NCBI GenBank assembly: GCA_964533185.1
Contig: CAZHLD010000008.1
Span: 1 to 64,000, forward strand
Reading direction: 5' to 3'
Length of the DNA stretch: 64,000 nucleotides
From: CAZHLD01 sp964533185
Lineage (GTDB): Bacteria; Acidobacteriota; Terriglobia; Acidiferrales; UBA7541
Each line of letters begins with the position of its first letter. Within the stretch, counting starts at the first letter, position 1. The translations under genes and the position numbers were made by a program. The notes under the pieces are model-generated. The model was not told the origin of the DNA, did no database searches, and saw only the letters and a list, made by a program, of their open reading frames with translations. Below, piece by piece: positions 7,266-16,605 of the stretch.

Positions 7266-8606
7266 ATGCTGAACCGCCTGAAAAGCGCCGCGCGGGCACA
7301 ACTCGTAGTCACGCTCGCGGCGCTGGCCGCACTGGGCGCCTGCTTCGAGGCGCTGCGGCGGCTGGGCAATCTGAAACTCTACGTCGTCGAAGCCATCGCG
7401 CTGGCGTTGGCCGCCGGCGTCATTTATATCGCTGCGCTCTACGCGCTGGAGCACACGCGCGAGCACCGCGCCGCCTTCTGGCTGGTACTGGCCGGCGCCG
7501 TGCTCTTCCGCGGGCTGCTGGCGCCGCTCCCGCCCACGCTTTCCACCGACATCAACCGCTACCGCTGGGACGGCCTGGTGCAGCAGGCCGGCTACAACCC
7601 GTACACCGTGCGGCCCGATGACCCGCGCCTTGAGCCGTTGCGCGAAAGACTCGGGCCGGGGGCCGGGGCCGGGATGCCCGGGCACGAGACGCCCACGATC
7701 TACCCGCCGCTCACCGAGCTGGTGTTTCGTCTGACCTGGCGATGGCTGCCGGGGCCGGTGGCGTTCAAGCTGCCGTTCCTGCTGGCCGACCTGCTGGTGG
7801 TCCTGATGCTGGCCGGGTGGGTCCGTGCCACCGGGGGAAGAGCCTGCCAGGTCGCGATCTACGCGTGGAACCCGCTGGTGGTGGTCGAGTTGGCCGCCAG
7901 CGGCCACAACGACGCGCTGGCGATTGCGGGCGTGGTCGCCGCCGTGGTGATTATACGGCGCAGCGAAAGCGTGTCAACGTGGCTGCTCACCGCCGCGGCG
8001 CTGGCCAAGGCGTTCCCGGCAGTACTGTTGCCGCTGTGGCTGCGACGCGTGGGCTGGCCGCGCACGCGGGGCTGGCTGGCGGCCGGGGGAGCGCTGGCAT
8101 TGGCCGCGGTGTGCGCGTGGCCGTACCGCTCGGCGTGGCCAGGCGTGCTCGACGTGCTGACCTACTACGAATCGCGCTGGCAGAACAACAACGCCAGCCT
8201 GTACACGCTGATCGGCTGGTTCAGCCAATCTACAGCAGTAGCCGCCGGTGTGGGCGTAGGCGTGGTGGGCGGGCTGGCGCTGTGGGCCGCGGCACGGAAG
8301 CTCGAGCCGGCCCGCGCGGCCTACCTGTTAATTGGCGCCACGCTGCTGCTCGCGCCAAACGGCTACTCCTGGTACTTCACCTGGATTGTGCCGGTGCTGT
8401 GTTTCCTGCCGGGATTGCGCACGGCTTCGGCCTGGCTGCTGCTGACCGTACTGCAATTCCTCTCCTACAACGTGCTGATTGATTTTCAGGCCACCGGCCG
8501 GTGGCACTTTGATCCGGTGCTGCAGTGGCTCACTTACGGGCCGTTCTTTGCGCTGCTGATCGGGCAGGGAATTCTGCGGAGACGTGCGAAAGAGAACGGC
8601 TACTGA
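7266..8606 (+). CDS. Polytopic GT-C type glycosyltransferase (GT87/DUF2029-like)
   Basis: A 446-residue, very hydrophobic protein with about ten or more predicted membrane spans. A conserved luminal/periplasmic loop carries DINRYRWDGLVQQAGYNPY, the acidic motif typical of polyprenyl-phosphate-mannose-dependent GT-C enzymes such as the GT87 family. It probably transfers a sugar from a lipid carrier on the outer face of the inner membrane. It is divergent from the GT2 gene, the two starts being only 17 bases apart, which suggests a shared cell-surface glycan role. The 3' end overlaps the convergent sigma-factor gene by seven bases. Substrate unknown. Confidence 0.75.
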   Translation: MLNRLKSAARAQLVVTLAALAALGACFEALRRLGNLKLYVVEAIALALAAGVIYIAALYALEHTREHRAAFWLVLAGAVLFRGLLAPLPPTLSTDINRYRWDGLVQQAGYNPYTVRPDDPRLEPLRERLGPGAGAGMPGHETPTIYPPLTELVFRLTWRWLPGPVAFKLPFLLADLLVVLMLAGWVRATGGRACQVAIYAWNPLVVVELAASGHNDALAIAGVVAAVVIIRRSESVSTWLLTAAALAKAFPAVLLPLWLRRVGWPRTRGWLAAGGALALAAVCAWPYRSAWPGVLDVLTYYESRWQNNNASLYTLIGWFSQSTAVAAGVGVGVVGGLALWAAARKLEPARAAYLLIGATLLLAPNGYSWYFTWIVPVLCFLPGLRTASAWLLLTVLQFLSYNVLIDFQATGRWHFDPVLQWLTYGPFFALLIGQGILRRRAKENGY

Positions 8607-9265
8607 CCTTCGCAACCGCAGAGCGGCGGGCCAAGCAGCGGGCCACCAGCCTCAGGCTTGGTCCCGCTGCCGCGCAGGCGGCGAGAGAGCGCTTCGGTGA
8701 GATAGCGGCGGGCGCGCCAGAGGCGGGCCTTGAGCGTGTTGGGCGAAACGCCGAGCGTTTTTGCGGCTTCGGCGGTGGAAAGGCCCTCGACCTCGCGGAG
8801 CACGAAGGCCAGGCGCAAGGCGGGTGAGAGTCCGGCCAGGTCCTGCTCAACTAAGGCGTGGAGCTCCTTGCCGCGGTAGAGCAGTTCGGGGCCGGGAGTT
8901 TCATCGGCCACGCGCTCGGCCAGGGGCAGGCTGTCCTCGTGCGGAACGTCGTCGATGGAAACGGCCGGGCGGGCGCGCTGGCTCCGGCGGCGCATCAGCG
9001 CGGCGTTGATGACGATGCGCGTCAGCCAGGTGGAAAACTTCGAGCGGCCTTCAAAGCGCGGCAAGTTGCGGTAGGCGGAGAGCAGGCCGTCCTGAAGGGC
9101 GTCCTCGGCGTCCTGCGGATTGCCGAGCAGGCGCAGAGCTGCCTTGTAGAGCGCGTGGGTATAACGGCCGAAAAGAGTATCCAGGGCCTGCGCGTCACCC
9201 TTCTGGCCCAGGCGGATAAGCTGGTCTTCGTTGATAGCGGCGTGCACATTGAAAATCGTGGACAT
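8600..9265 (-). CDS. ECF sigma factor
   Basis: A 221-residue RpoE-like sigma factor. The start at 9265 (MSTIFNVHAAINEDQL) follows a G-rich GGGGGG box. Region 2 is visible as ALYKAALRLLGNPQDAEDALQDGLLSAYRNL and FSTWLTRIVINAALMRRR; region 4 as LSPALRLAFVLREVEGLSTAEAAKTLGVS and LKARLWRARRYL. No anti-sigma gene is adjacent: downstream is the convergent GT87-like gene. The promoter region carries a 13-base box shared with the second ECF gene (see separate entry). Confidence 0.93.
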   Translation of the reverse strand: MSTIFNVHAAINEDQLIRLGQKGDAQALDTLFGRYTHALYKAALRLLGNPQDAEDALQDGLLSAYRNLPRFEGRSKFSTWLTRIVINAALMRRRSQRARPAVSIDDVPHEDSLPLAERVADETPGPELLYRGKELHALVEQDLAGLSPALRLAFVLREVEGLSTAEAAKTLGVSPNTLKARLWRARRYLTEALSRRLRGSGTKPEAGGPLLGPPLCGCEGQ

Positions 9266-9298
9266 AATCCCCCCAAGCTCACCGGGAAGAGCGTACAC

Positions 9299-9311
9299 GC
9301 ACTATATAGAC
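9299..9311 (-). promoter_or_regulatory. Probable ECF-type -10 region of the first sigma gene
   Basis: Read on the minus strand the box is GTCTATATAGTGC, about 34 bases before the sigma start codon. It differs at one position from GTCTATAGAGTGC at 9841-9853, upstream of the second ECF gene. ECF promoters often carry a CGTC/GTCTA-type -10, so this may be an autoregulated or cross-regulated site. Confidence 0.5.
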
Positions 9312-9324
9312 CTAAACTTTCTCA

Positions 9325-9356
9325 TTGACAAGTACGCACTTTTACGTGCAATACTT
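9325..9356 (+). promoter_or_regulatory. Promoter -35 and overlapping inverted repeat upstream of the HxlR gene
   Basis: A TTGACA lies at 9325-9330 and an imperfect palindrome AAGTACGCAC-TTTTAC-GTGCAATACTT spans about 9329-9356. This would place a repressor-sized inverted repeat between the -35 and -10 regions. HxlR-type regulators commonly bind such sites in front of their own genes, so autoregulation is likely. Confidence 0.5.
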
Positions 9357-9374
9357 ACCTAAAGGATACCACTC

Positions 9375-9782
9375 ATGCCGATTACCACCAAAGGCTGTTC
9401 GTACTGTCCGGTTGAAACCACCCTGCACGTGATCAGCGGGCGGTGGAAAACGGTGATCCTCTTCCACCTGTTCGACGGCACCAAACGATTTTCGGAGCTG
9501 CTTCGCTCGATGGGCGGAATCACACAGAAGATGCTCACGCAGCAGTTGCGCGAGATGGAGCGCGACGGCGTGGTCCGCCGGCGCGTCTATCCGCAAGTCC
9601 CGCCCAAAGTGGAGTACTCCCTGACGCCGCTGGGGCAGAGCCTGCGACCGGTGGTGGAGGCCATGTGCCGGTGGGGTTTGCGCCACAACCAGGTGACTGC
9701 TAGGCGACGCGCCCGCCGACAACCTCAGCCGGTCGAGGATCCCGCTCGCGAGCGGGTGGCGACCGCCGGTCGCCGGGACTAG
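9375..9782 (+). CDS. HxlR family transcriptional regulator
   Basis: A 135-residue protein with the HxlR winged helix-turn-helix: CPVETTLHVISGRWKTVILFHLFDG, then RFSELLRSMGGITQKMLTQQLREMERDGVVRR and the wing VYPQVPPKVEYSLTPLG. A CSYC pair at residues 8-11 could sense thiol oxidation or bind metal, as Cys residues near the N-terminus do in some redox-sensing HxlR proteins; that is inference. AAGGA lies eight bases before the ATG. The C-terminal 25 residues are Arg-rich and not conserved in the family. It sits between two divergent-outward ECF sigma genes, with its putative target unknown. Confidence 0.9.
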   Translation: MPITTKGCSYCPVETTLHVISGRWKTVILFHLFDGTKRFSELLRSMGGITQKMLTQQLREMERDGVVRRRVYPQVPPKVEYSLTPLGQSLRPVVEAMCRWGLRHNQVTARRRARRQPQPVEDPARERVATAGRRD

Positions 9783-9816
9783 ACACCGCTCATTCCCTGC
9801 GTTATCCCGGCTCTGT

Positions 9817-9845
9817 GTAAACCCAAAAACGCAAACACTCGTCTA
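9817..9845 (+). promoter_or_regulatory. Putative ECF promoter of the sigma/anti-sigma/Spy operon
   Basis: GTAAAC at 9817-9822 and CGTCTA at 9840-9845 are separated by 17 bases, the geometry of an ECF-dependent promoter. The downstream sigma factor may therefore activate its own operon. The -10 part belongs to the 13-base box shared with 9299-9311. Confidence 0.45.
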
Positions 9846-9869
9846 TAGAGTGCAGAGGCAAGAGGACTC

Positions 9870-10514
9870 TTGGAGCGAACACTGATCCGGCTCACGCCCG
9901 CCGCCGGCGAAGCCGCTGTACGGGGCATCGCCGTTGCCGAGTTCGACGAGCTTGTGCGCCTGCACCAGCGCCGGATCTATCGCGTGCTGCTCGGACTTGT
10001 GCGCGATACAGACGCCGCCGATACGCTCACGCAGGAGTGCTTCCTCCGCGCCTACCGCCACCGCCGCAGATTCCGCGGGGAATCGAGCGTGGGCACCTGG
10101 CTGGTGCGGATTGCCGTCAACCTGGCGCGGGACCACGGCCGCAGCCGGAAGAACGCTTTCTGGCGCAGGTTATTCAGCGGCAGCCGGAAAGACAGCCGCG
10201 AGGCCACACTGTCTGCTCACGGCGAGAGCGCAATGGATGAGGCGGCTGCGCTGGCCGCGCCACAGGCCACGCCGGAGCGGGAGCTGGCCGCACGGCAGGA
10301 GCTCGATGCCGTCTGGGCCGCGACGGAAGGGCTTTCCGGACAGCAGGGGGCCGTTTTCTTCCTGCGCTTTGCGGAGGAGATGACGCTCGAAGAGATTGCG
10401 CAGGCGACTTCGCTCAAGCTGGGCACGGTGAAAACGCATCTGCACCGCGCCATCGGCGCGCTGCGTCGCCGCCTGCGGGAGAAGGACAACGATGCAAGAC
10501 CATCTCAGCGATGA
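9870..10514 (+). CDS. ECF sigma factor with cotranscribed anti-sigma factor
   Basis: A 214-residue sigma factor starting with TTG at 9870 after AGAGGA. Region 2: FDELVRLHQRRIYRVLLGLVRDTDAADTLTQECFLRAYRHRRRF and STWLVRIAVNLARDH; region 4: LSGQQGAVFFLRFAEEMTLEEIAQATSLKLGTVKTHLHRAIGALRRRL. Between them is a longer linker rich in Ala and charged residues. The gene overlaps the anti-sigma gene by 23 bases, and a Spy/CpxP-like gene follows. That arrangement resembles metal- or envelope-stress ECF operons such as cnr/nccXYH. Confidence 0.93.
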   Translation: MERTLIRLTPAAGEAAVRGIAVAEFDELVRLHQRRIYRVLLGLVRDTDAADTLTQECFLRAYRHRRRFRGESSVGTWLVRIAVNLARDHGRSRKNAFWRRLFSGSRKDSREATLSAHGESAMDEAAALAAPQATPERELAARQELDAVWAATEGLSGQQGAVFFLRFAEEMTLEEIAQATSLKLGTVKTHLHRAIGALRRRLREKDNDARPSQR

Positions 10515-10950
10515 ACAACTGATCGCCTGGATCGAGGGCGGGAACGACACCAGAGCCGCCCTCCACCTGGAAGGCTGCGCTGGGTGTCGTACTGAAGAAG
10601 AGTCTCTGCGCGCGGCGGTGGGGCAGTGGGCCGCCCAGGCCCATGCTGGGGCCGAACGGCCTGCCGGCTTCTGGCACGCGCAGGAGCGTGCCATCCACAA
10701 TCGGCTGGCCGGGCGCGAGACCGCGCAGCGGTTGACATGGGCGGTGGCGCTGGTGACCGTGGCGTTGGTGGCAATGCTAGCGCTCGAACCTAGACAGCCA
10801 ATGCCGGCAGTGCCCGCAAGCGACCCGGACCAGACACTGCTGGTCGAGGTGCAACAATTGGTGCGCCGGCCGGTGCCGCGTGCGCTCGAGCCGGCCACGC
10901 TGCTGGCGCAAGAGGTGAATCAGAGCGCGGGAAAGAAAACCAATCGGTAG
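10492..10950 (+). CDS. Anti-sigma factor with zinc-finger-like (ZAS) motif
   Basis: A 152-residue protein. Near residues 24-33 the sequence HLEGCAGC gives the His-x3-Cys-x2-Cys core of ZAS anti-sigma domains, which cap ECF sigma factors. One membrane span (LTWAVALVTVALVAMLALEP, about residues 81-100) follows, then a short periplasmic tail. The start overlaps the sigma gene by 23 bases, so the two are coupled. It should hold the sigma factor at the membrane until an envelope signal is sensed. Confidence 0.85.
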   Translation: MQDHLSDEQLIAWIEGGNDTRAALHLEGCAGCRTEEESLRAAVGQWAAQAHAGAERPAGFWHAQERAIHNRLAGRETAQRLTWAVALVTVALVAMLALEPRQPMPAVPASDPDQTLLVEVQQLVRRPVPRALEPATLLAQEVNQSAGKKTNR

Positions 10951-10994
10951 CACAGTTGCACACAGAAGAACAGACGATCTGGAGGAGAGAACCA

Positions 10995-11588
10995 ATGAAA
11001 AAGATGGCAGGAATCTTGTTGCTGACGGCGCTATTCGTGCCCGCCGTGGCAGTTGCTCAAATGGCACCGGCGACGGCTCCCGGGCAGACCCCCATGCCGG
11101 CGTCCGTGCCGTCTTCGCCCGGCTTCCCACGCCAGCCCGCGCCGCCCGGGATGGGAACGGGCAAGTGGTGGAAGAACTCGGAGATCGTGCGCGAGCTGGG
11201 GCTGAGCGAGGCGCAGGTGGGGCAGATCGAGCAAACCTTCTTCGAACAACGGCTGAAGTTGATTGACCTGAAGGCCGACCTCGAGAAGCAGGAGACACGG
11301 TTGCAGCCGCTGGTCGAGGCCGACCAGCCCGACGAAGCAAAGGTCAGCGCGCAGATCGACCAGGTGCTGGCCGCGCGCGGGCGGCTGGAGAAGGCCAACG
11401 CGATGATGATGTTCTCGATCCGGCGCGTGCTGACCGTGGACCAGTGGAAGAAGCTGCAGGAAATTCAGCAGCGTCACGAGCGCAGCTTCCCGCGCCCACC
11501 GGCACCGCCGGGTGCTTTCGGGCCGCAGCCGGGCTTGATTGAGCGGCAACCGATGCCGCCGCGACCACCGCAAGAAGACCAGCCTTGA
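10995..11588 (+). CDS. Periplasmic Spy/CpxP-like (heavy-metal resistance type) protein
   Basis: A 197-residue secreted protein starting at 10995 after GGAGGAG. The signal peptide ends near AVAVAQ (about residue 21). A Pro-rich segment leads to a helical core: WWKNSEIVRELGLSEAQVGQIEQTFFEQRLKLIDLKADLEKQETRLQPL ... FSIRRVLTVDQWKKLQEIQ. The 'LTVDQWKKL' pattern corresponds to the LTxxQ repeat of Spy/CpxP/CnrX proteins, which act as periplasmic chaperones or metal sensors. The C-terminus is Pro-rich. As third gene of the sigma/anti-sigma operon it may be the signal sensor or the main effector. Confidence 0.78.
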   Translation: MKKMAGILLLTALFVPAVAVAQMAPATAPGQTPMPASVPSSPGFPRQPAPPGMGTGKWWKNSEIVRELGLSEAQVGQIEQTFFEQRLKLIDLKADLEKQETRLQPLVEADQPDEAKVSAQIDQVLAARGRLEKANAMMMFSIRRVLTVDQWKKLQEIQQRHERSFPRPPAPPGAFGPQPGLIERQPMPPRPPQEDQP

Positions 11589-11605
11589 ACAGTTCGCAAA
11601 GGGAA

Positions 11606-11665
11606 AGGGCGGGCACCCCGAAACGCTTGCTTCGCCGCGCTCGGGTTCCCGCCCTGGTTGTTTTC
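11606..11665. terminator. Bidirectional terminator-like hairpin
   Basis: AGGGCGGG at 11606-11613 pairs with CCCGCCCT at 11648-11655, and an inner CCCGA/TCGGG pair strengthens the stem; TTGTTTT follows. It lies between the convergent Spy-like gene and the gene ending at 11670. Confidence 0.6.
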
Positions 11666-11669
11666 CGCC

Positions 11670-12569
11670 TTACTGTTGTGGCGGCTTGGCTGATGTCGGG
11701 ACGGTCTTGGCCCCCGCCGGCTTCTTGCCGGCCACCTGAGCCCCCGTCTTCGGTGCCCAGAAGTCCGGGTTGGCTGCCACCCACTCCTTCGAAACATAGC
11801 TCTGCTTCGGGCTGAAGGCGAAGATGTTGGACTCGACGAACAGCAGGCTGTCGCGCGCAAACTGCATGCGCTTGGCAAAGTTCTCCTCGCCCATGGCTTC
11901 GCGGAAGGCTTTGCTGACATCGACGTCGGCTTCCGCCAGCGACTTCATGGACGAGAAGATCAGATAAGTTCCAGCGGGCATCCCGCCGGCCACCTCATAG
12001 ACGGTCCAGTGAGCGCCCGTGTTGGCCTTGTCGTGCGCGGCCATGGCCGTCTTTTGCCTTTCGACAAAGGCGTCGCCATGACCCAGGCGAACCCGCACGG
12101 TGGCGACCCGCACGTAGCGGGCTTCGGCCACATTGACTGAGTCCGAGCGATAGCTCAGGTCCGGGCGATGGACGGCCGTGACGCCGCGGGTGCTGGAGAG
12201 AAGCTCTCCGTCCCTGGCCGAAAGCTGCTCCAGGGTGGCATTGAGGACGGTGGCTTTCTCCACGGCTTGCTGGTCCTTTTCTATCGCGGCAAAGGATTCG
12301 TAGCCAGTGACGTACCAGGCTTCGTTCGGCCCGGAGGTCGAAGTCATGGCCACGTAGTGAACCGGCCAATTCGCCCGAGCAAACGCCGCCGGCCAACCGG
12401 CCTCGACGACCGCATGCGCGGCGCTCTTTCCGGGCTTTACCTCCTCGCGGTAGATTTGGAGAATTTTCGGTGACGTGTTCGACGACGAAGCAGAACTCTG
12501 CGCCTGGGCCACCGCAGCGCAGGAAAGAACCAGACACATAACGACACTTAGAAGAATCAGCTTTCTCAT
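11670..12569 (-). CDS. Secreted protein of unknown function
   Basis: A 299-residue protein. The start at 12569 (MRKLILLSVVMCL) is preceded by GGAGG eight bases away. The signal peptide ends near AAVAQAQ. The mature part has two similar-looking halves, each with an alpha/beta pattern: ILQIYREEVKPGKSAAHAVVEAGW ... HYVAMTSTSGPNEAWYVTGYESF, and YVRVATVRVRLGHGDAFVERQKTAM ... HWTVYEVAGGMPAGTYLIFSSMKSL. This suggests a tandem dimeric alpha/beta-barrel (NIPSNAP/ABM-like) fold, which I infer only from pattern. The C-terminus is Lys/Pro/Ala-rich. No enzyme function is claimed. Confidence 0.8.
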   Translation of the reverse strand: MRKLILLSVVMCLVLSCAAVAQAQSSASSSNTSPKILQIYREEVKPGKSAAHAVVEAGWPAAFARANWPVHYVAMTSTSGPNEAWYVTGYESFAAIEKDQQAVEKATVLNATLEQLSARDGELLSSTRGVTAVHRPDLSYRSDSVNVAEARYVRVATVRVRLGHGDAFVERQKTAMAAHDKANTGAHWTVYEVAGGMPAGTYLIFSSMKSLAEADVDVSKAFREAMGEENFAKRMQFARDSLLFVESNIFAFSPKQSYVSKEWVAANPDFWAPKTGAQVAGKKPAGAKTVPTSAKPPQQ

Positions 12570-12778
12570 TTCTGCCACCTCCAGGGGGCATTGGTTAGAT
12601 GTTCAGTCGAAACCGCAGGATGGGGACGCAGCCAGCGATCGTGCCACTCCTCTGTCACACAGCCTCCCCGGCAAATCACCGAGGGTTTGATGGAGGGGAG
12701 TGTAACCCTTTGGTGGTACACGTCAACATGGATTTCCACAGGGAGCCTCATCCGGCGGCACGCAGACGCACGCCTGGA

Positions 12779-13357
12779 TTACCGGCTGGCTTTGCTCCAG
12801 GCACGGACGACGGATGGAGAGAAGCCGTCGGCGCGGTAGTTGCGAACGGCACCGGCCGTGCCCACGGTGATGTGAACCAGAGAAGTCCAGCGTTCGAGTT
12901 TGTGCTGGCCGATGCGGTGGAAAAGATAGGCGACACCGATGGAGGCGGCCGTGCTGGCTGCTTCAATGGCCACGAACTGCGGCTTGTTGTCCACGATGTC
13001 GTTGTTCAGCAAGCCTTCACTGCGGCCGTGAGCGCGGAAGTGGCGCGTGGAGGCGAAGTCGAGCGCACGAGCGGCGCCCACGCCGGAGAACAGGATGACG
13101 TTGGTCCGGTCGAAGAACCTGTGGCGGTAGCCTTCCACCGGCCAGAAGATTTCGCTCGTTCGGCTTGGCCGGCTGACCAGTTTCTTCAATAGCGCGTCTT
13201 GAGCGGTTGACTTCGATGTGCCCGGCTTGATGTGCTGAGCACCGAGGAGCGTCTCTTCAGTGGTCTGCGCGGTGGAAGACTCAGGTGCGGGTTGTTATGC
13301 ACTTGCGGGAACGGCGAGCAGGGCCGTTCCAGACAGGAACAGGGCCGCAACCCGCAC
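12779..13357 (-). pseudogene. Secreted unknown protein interrupted by a stop codon just after the signal peptide
   Basis: From a GTG at 13357 the frame encodes MRVAALFLSGTALLAVPASA, a typical signal peptide, and then meets TAA at 13297-13295. Beyond it the same frame is open for about 170 codons (QPAPESSTAQTTEETLLGA ... VVRAWSKASR). That part ends with two hydrophobic stretches and RHRFFDRTNVILFSGVGAARALDF. A single C-to-T change (CAA to TAA) would explain the break. Translation could in principle restart at the TTG at 13189, giving a 136-residue protein without a signal peptide. I do not recognise the family. A sequencing error is possible. Confidence 0.6.
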
Positions 13358-13700
13358 CGGCCTGAAACAATTCTTCGCTCTCCAAGAACGAGGTCGCCAG
13401 CAATCGCACTGCTTCAATCCAGTTCGAATATCGCGCACGAGGCACGCTTAGGGCACACAGCGTGCCGCGCTGACTTGGATCGAACGGCATTCGGCGGCAG
13501 CGACTTGACCGAAAGGACGAGTTGCACGCGCAAGGAAGCCGATCAGCCTCTATTGATTCGGATTACCGAGTGCGCGGATGTGAACAGCGATAAGGGCGCG
13601 CGGGGGTTGAAGGGAAATACGGGCAAACTTACGCCTGCGACATCAGTCCGGAATGGGCCACTGTGCAGAAATCGCAGACCAAGCCGGGGCTCCCGTTCGC
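13358..13700. other. Gene-free stretch between mqnE and the broken secreted gene
   Basis: About 340 bases with only short frames on either strand and no convincing protein. It would hold the promoter of the broken gene and the 3' end of the menaquinone operon. I saw no strong hairpin, tRNA or repeat. Confidence 0.5.
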
Positions 13701-14867
<1,167 letters not shown>

Positions 14868-14893
14868 TTCAAACCCTTCGAACGCGGCAAACG

Positions 14894-15781
14894 CTATGGC
14901 CGCGACACAAGCAGGGCCGCTCCCCAGGAAAGAAAGAACAACACGCTAATATAGCTGTTCACCGTGAAAAACGCAGCATTGATCTTGCTGAGGTCATCGG
15001 GTTTCACCAAAGAATGCTCGTAGCCGAGCAGCATGGTCACCGCGACAACCCCCGTGATCGCCGGCCACGGCAGGCGGAAGCTGTAGGCGGCAACGATCAA
15101 GAGCACGACCATCAGGATGTGCATTCCGCGCGCAACTAGCAGCGCACGGGCCACGCCGAAACGTCCAGGAATGGAATAGAGGCCGGCGCGGCGGTCGAAA
15201 TCAATATCCTGGCAGGCGTAGAGCACGTCAAAACCTGCCACCCAGAGCGTGACCGCGGCCGACAGCAGCAGCACTCGCGGGTCGAGGCTTCCTGCAATCG
15301 CAATCCACGCGGCGGCAGGCGAAATGCCCAGGCAGAAACCGAGAACGACATGCGACCAGGTGGTGAAGCGCTTGGTGTACGAATAGAAGAAGATGATCGC
15401 CAGCGCCACCGGCGAGAGCTTGAGCGCGAGCGGGTTGAGCTGCCCGGCGGCGAAAACGAGCACCGCGGCTGCGATCAAGGTAAACACCCAGGCAAAGCGC
15501 AGGCTAAGCGCGCCGGTCACAAGCGGGCGCGACTGCGTGCGCGGGTTCAGCCGGTCATAGCGCAGGTCGGCGATGCGGTTCATGGTCATGGCAGCCGACC
15601 GCGCCGTCACCATGGCCACCACGATCCAGATTACCTGACGCAGCGTGGGCCAGGCGCTGACGTTGCCGTCATAGCGCGCAGCCAGAAGCGTTGCAGTGAG
15701 CGCAAAGGGCAGGGCAAAGACGGAGTGCTCGAACTTGATCATCTCGAGCACAGTGCGGACCTTGTGAGTTGTCGCGGTCAT
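14894..15781 (-). CDS. UbiA-family prenyltransferase (menaquinone, MqnP-like)
   Basis: A 295-residue polytopic membrane protein with both Asp-rich motifs of UbiA enzymes: NRIADLRYDRLNPRT (first) and DVLYACQDIDFDRR (second), the magnesium-pyrophosphate sites. About eight to nine membrane spans are predicted. Generic UbiA enzymes prenylate 4-hydroxybenzoate. Next to mqnE and a ubiX-like gene it more likely prenylates the naphthoate intermediate of the futalosine pathway (MqnP role). It is transcribed with both neighbours. Confidence 0.88.
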   Translation of the reverse strand: MTATTHKVRTVLEMIKFEHSVFALPFALTATLLAARYDGNVSAWPTLRQVIWIVVAMVTARSAAMTMNRIADLRYDRLNPRTQSRPLVTGALSLRFAWVFTLIAAAVLVFAAGQLNPLALKLSPVALAIIFFYSYTKRFTTWSHVVLGFCLGISPAAAWIAIAGSLDPRVLLLSAAVTLWVAGFDVLYACQDIDFDRRAGLYSIPGRFGVARALLVARGMHILMVVLLIVAAYSFRLPWPAITGVVAVTMLLGYEHSLVKPDDLSKINAAFFTVNSYISVLFFLSWGAALLVSRP

Positions 15782-15877
15782 TTCAACACTAAACGCTCAG
15801 ATGCTTGGCCCAGTCCGAGTCGGGGCTCAGCAGGACAGAAGTGGGAGTTGCGGATGCGGCCGGCAGACATTTGGGGG

Positions 15878-16513
15878 TCAGGCTTCCTTGGCCTTCCTCT
15901 GGGGACCGCCGCGCCACTCGAAGGCCTGCTCCTGCGGCAGGCCAAGCTGAGCGAGGACCCGACAGACGTACTGGCCGACGAGGTCGTCGATGGTTTTGGG
16001 CACGTGATAGAACGAAGGAATTGCGGGCATGATTACTGCGCCGGCCTGCTGCGCGCGCAGCATGTTTTCGAGATGGATGCGATTGAGCGGCGTCTCGCGG
16101 ATGCACAGCACGAGGCGGCGGCCTTCCTTCAGGCAAACGTCGGCGGCGCGGCTGAGCAGGTCGTCGCTCTGCCCGGTGGCGATTGCGGCCAGCGTCCCGG
16201 CCGAGCATGGGATGACCACCATGGCGTCCACGGGATAACTGCCAGAGGCGATTGAGGCGCCCACGTCTTTATTGGGGAGCAGCTCGATTTTTTCAGCACG
16301 GCTGCCGGTGACAAGTTGCGGCAGCCGCCGCGCATCATTCGCCACGATGTCCAGCTCGGTGGCCAGCAGCCGCAGGCCAGTTTCCGTGACGACCAGATGA
16401 ACCCGGGCGACGCGGGCGTCGCGGTCAAGCAGGCGCAGCAGCGTCTGCGCCAGGATTGCTCCGGAAGCGCCGGTGACGCCGACAGTGACGGTCTTGCCTT
16501 CGCTGGAAGTCAT
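15878..16513 (-). CDS. ubiX: UbiX-type flavin prenyltransferase
   Basis: A 211-residue flavoprotein starting at 16513 (MTSSEGKTVTVGVTGASGAI). The N-terminal VGVTGASGAILAQ flavin-binding strand-loop, the VIPCSAGTLAAIATG segment and CIRETPLNRIHLENMLRAQQAGAVIMPAIPSFYHVPKTIDDLV are diagnostic. UbiX makes prenylated FMN for a UbiD-type decarboxylase. In futalosine organisms the UbiX/UbiD-like pair is called MqnM/MqnL. It is the first gene of the ubiX-ubiA-mqnE cluster; the UbiD partner is not in the window. Confidence 0.93.
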   Translation of the reverse strand: MTSSEGKTVTVGVTGASGAILAQTLLRLLDRDARVARVHLVVTETGLRLLATELDIVANDARRLPQLVTGSRAEKIELLPNKDVGASIASGSYPVDAMVVIPCSAGTLAAIATGQSDDLLSRAADVCLKEGRRLVLCIRETPLNRIHLENMLRAQQAGAVIMPAIPSFYHVPKTIDDLVGQYVCRVLAQLGLPQEQAFEWRGGPQRKAKEA

Positions 16514-16605
16514 CGCATTCTGCAGAAGCGTCGAGTGTAGGCAGCGGCTACCGGCATAGTCAAGGCAGGGGCAATGGTAGAATCGCGCGGCGGGGAGGCG
16601 CATGC

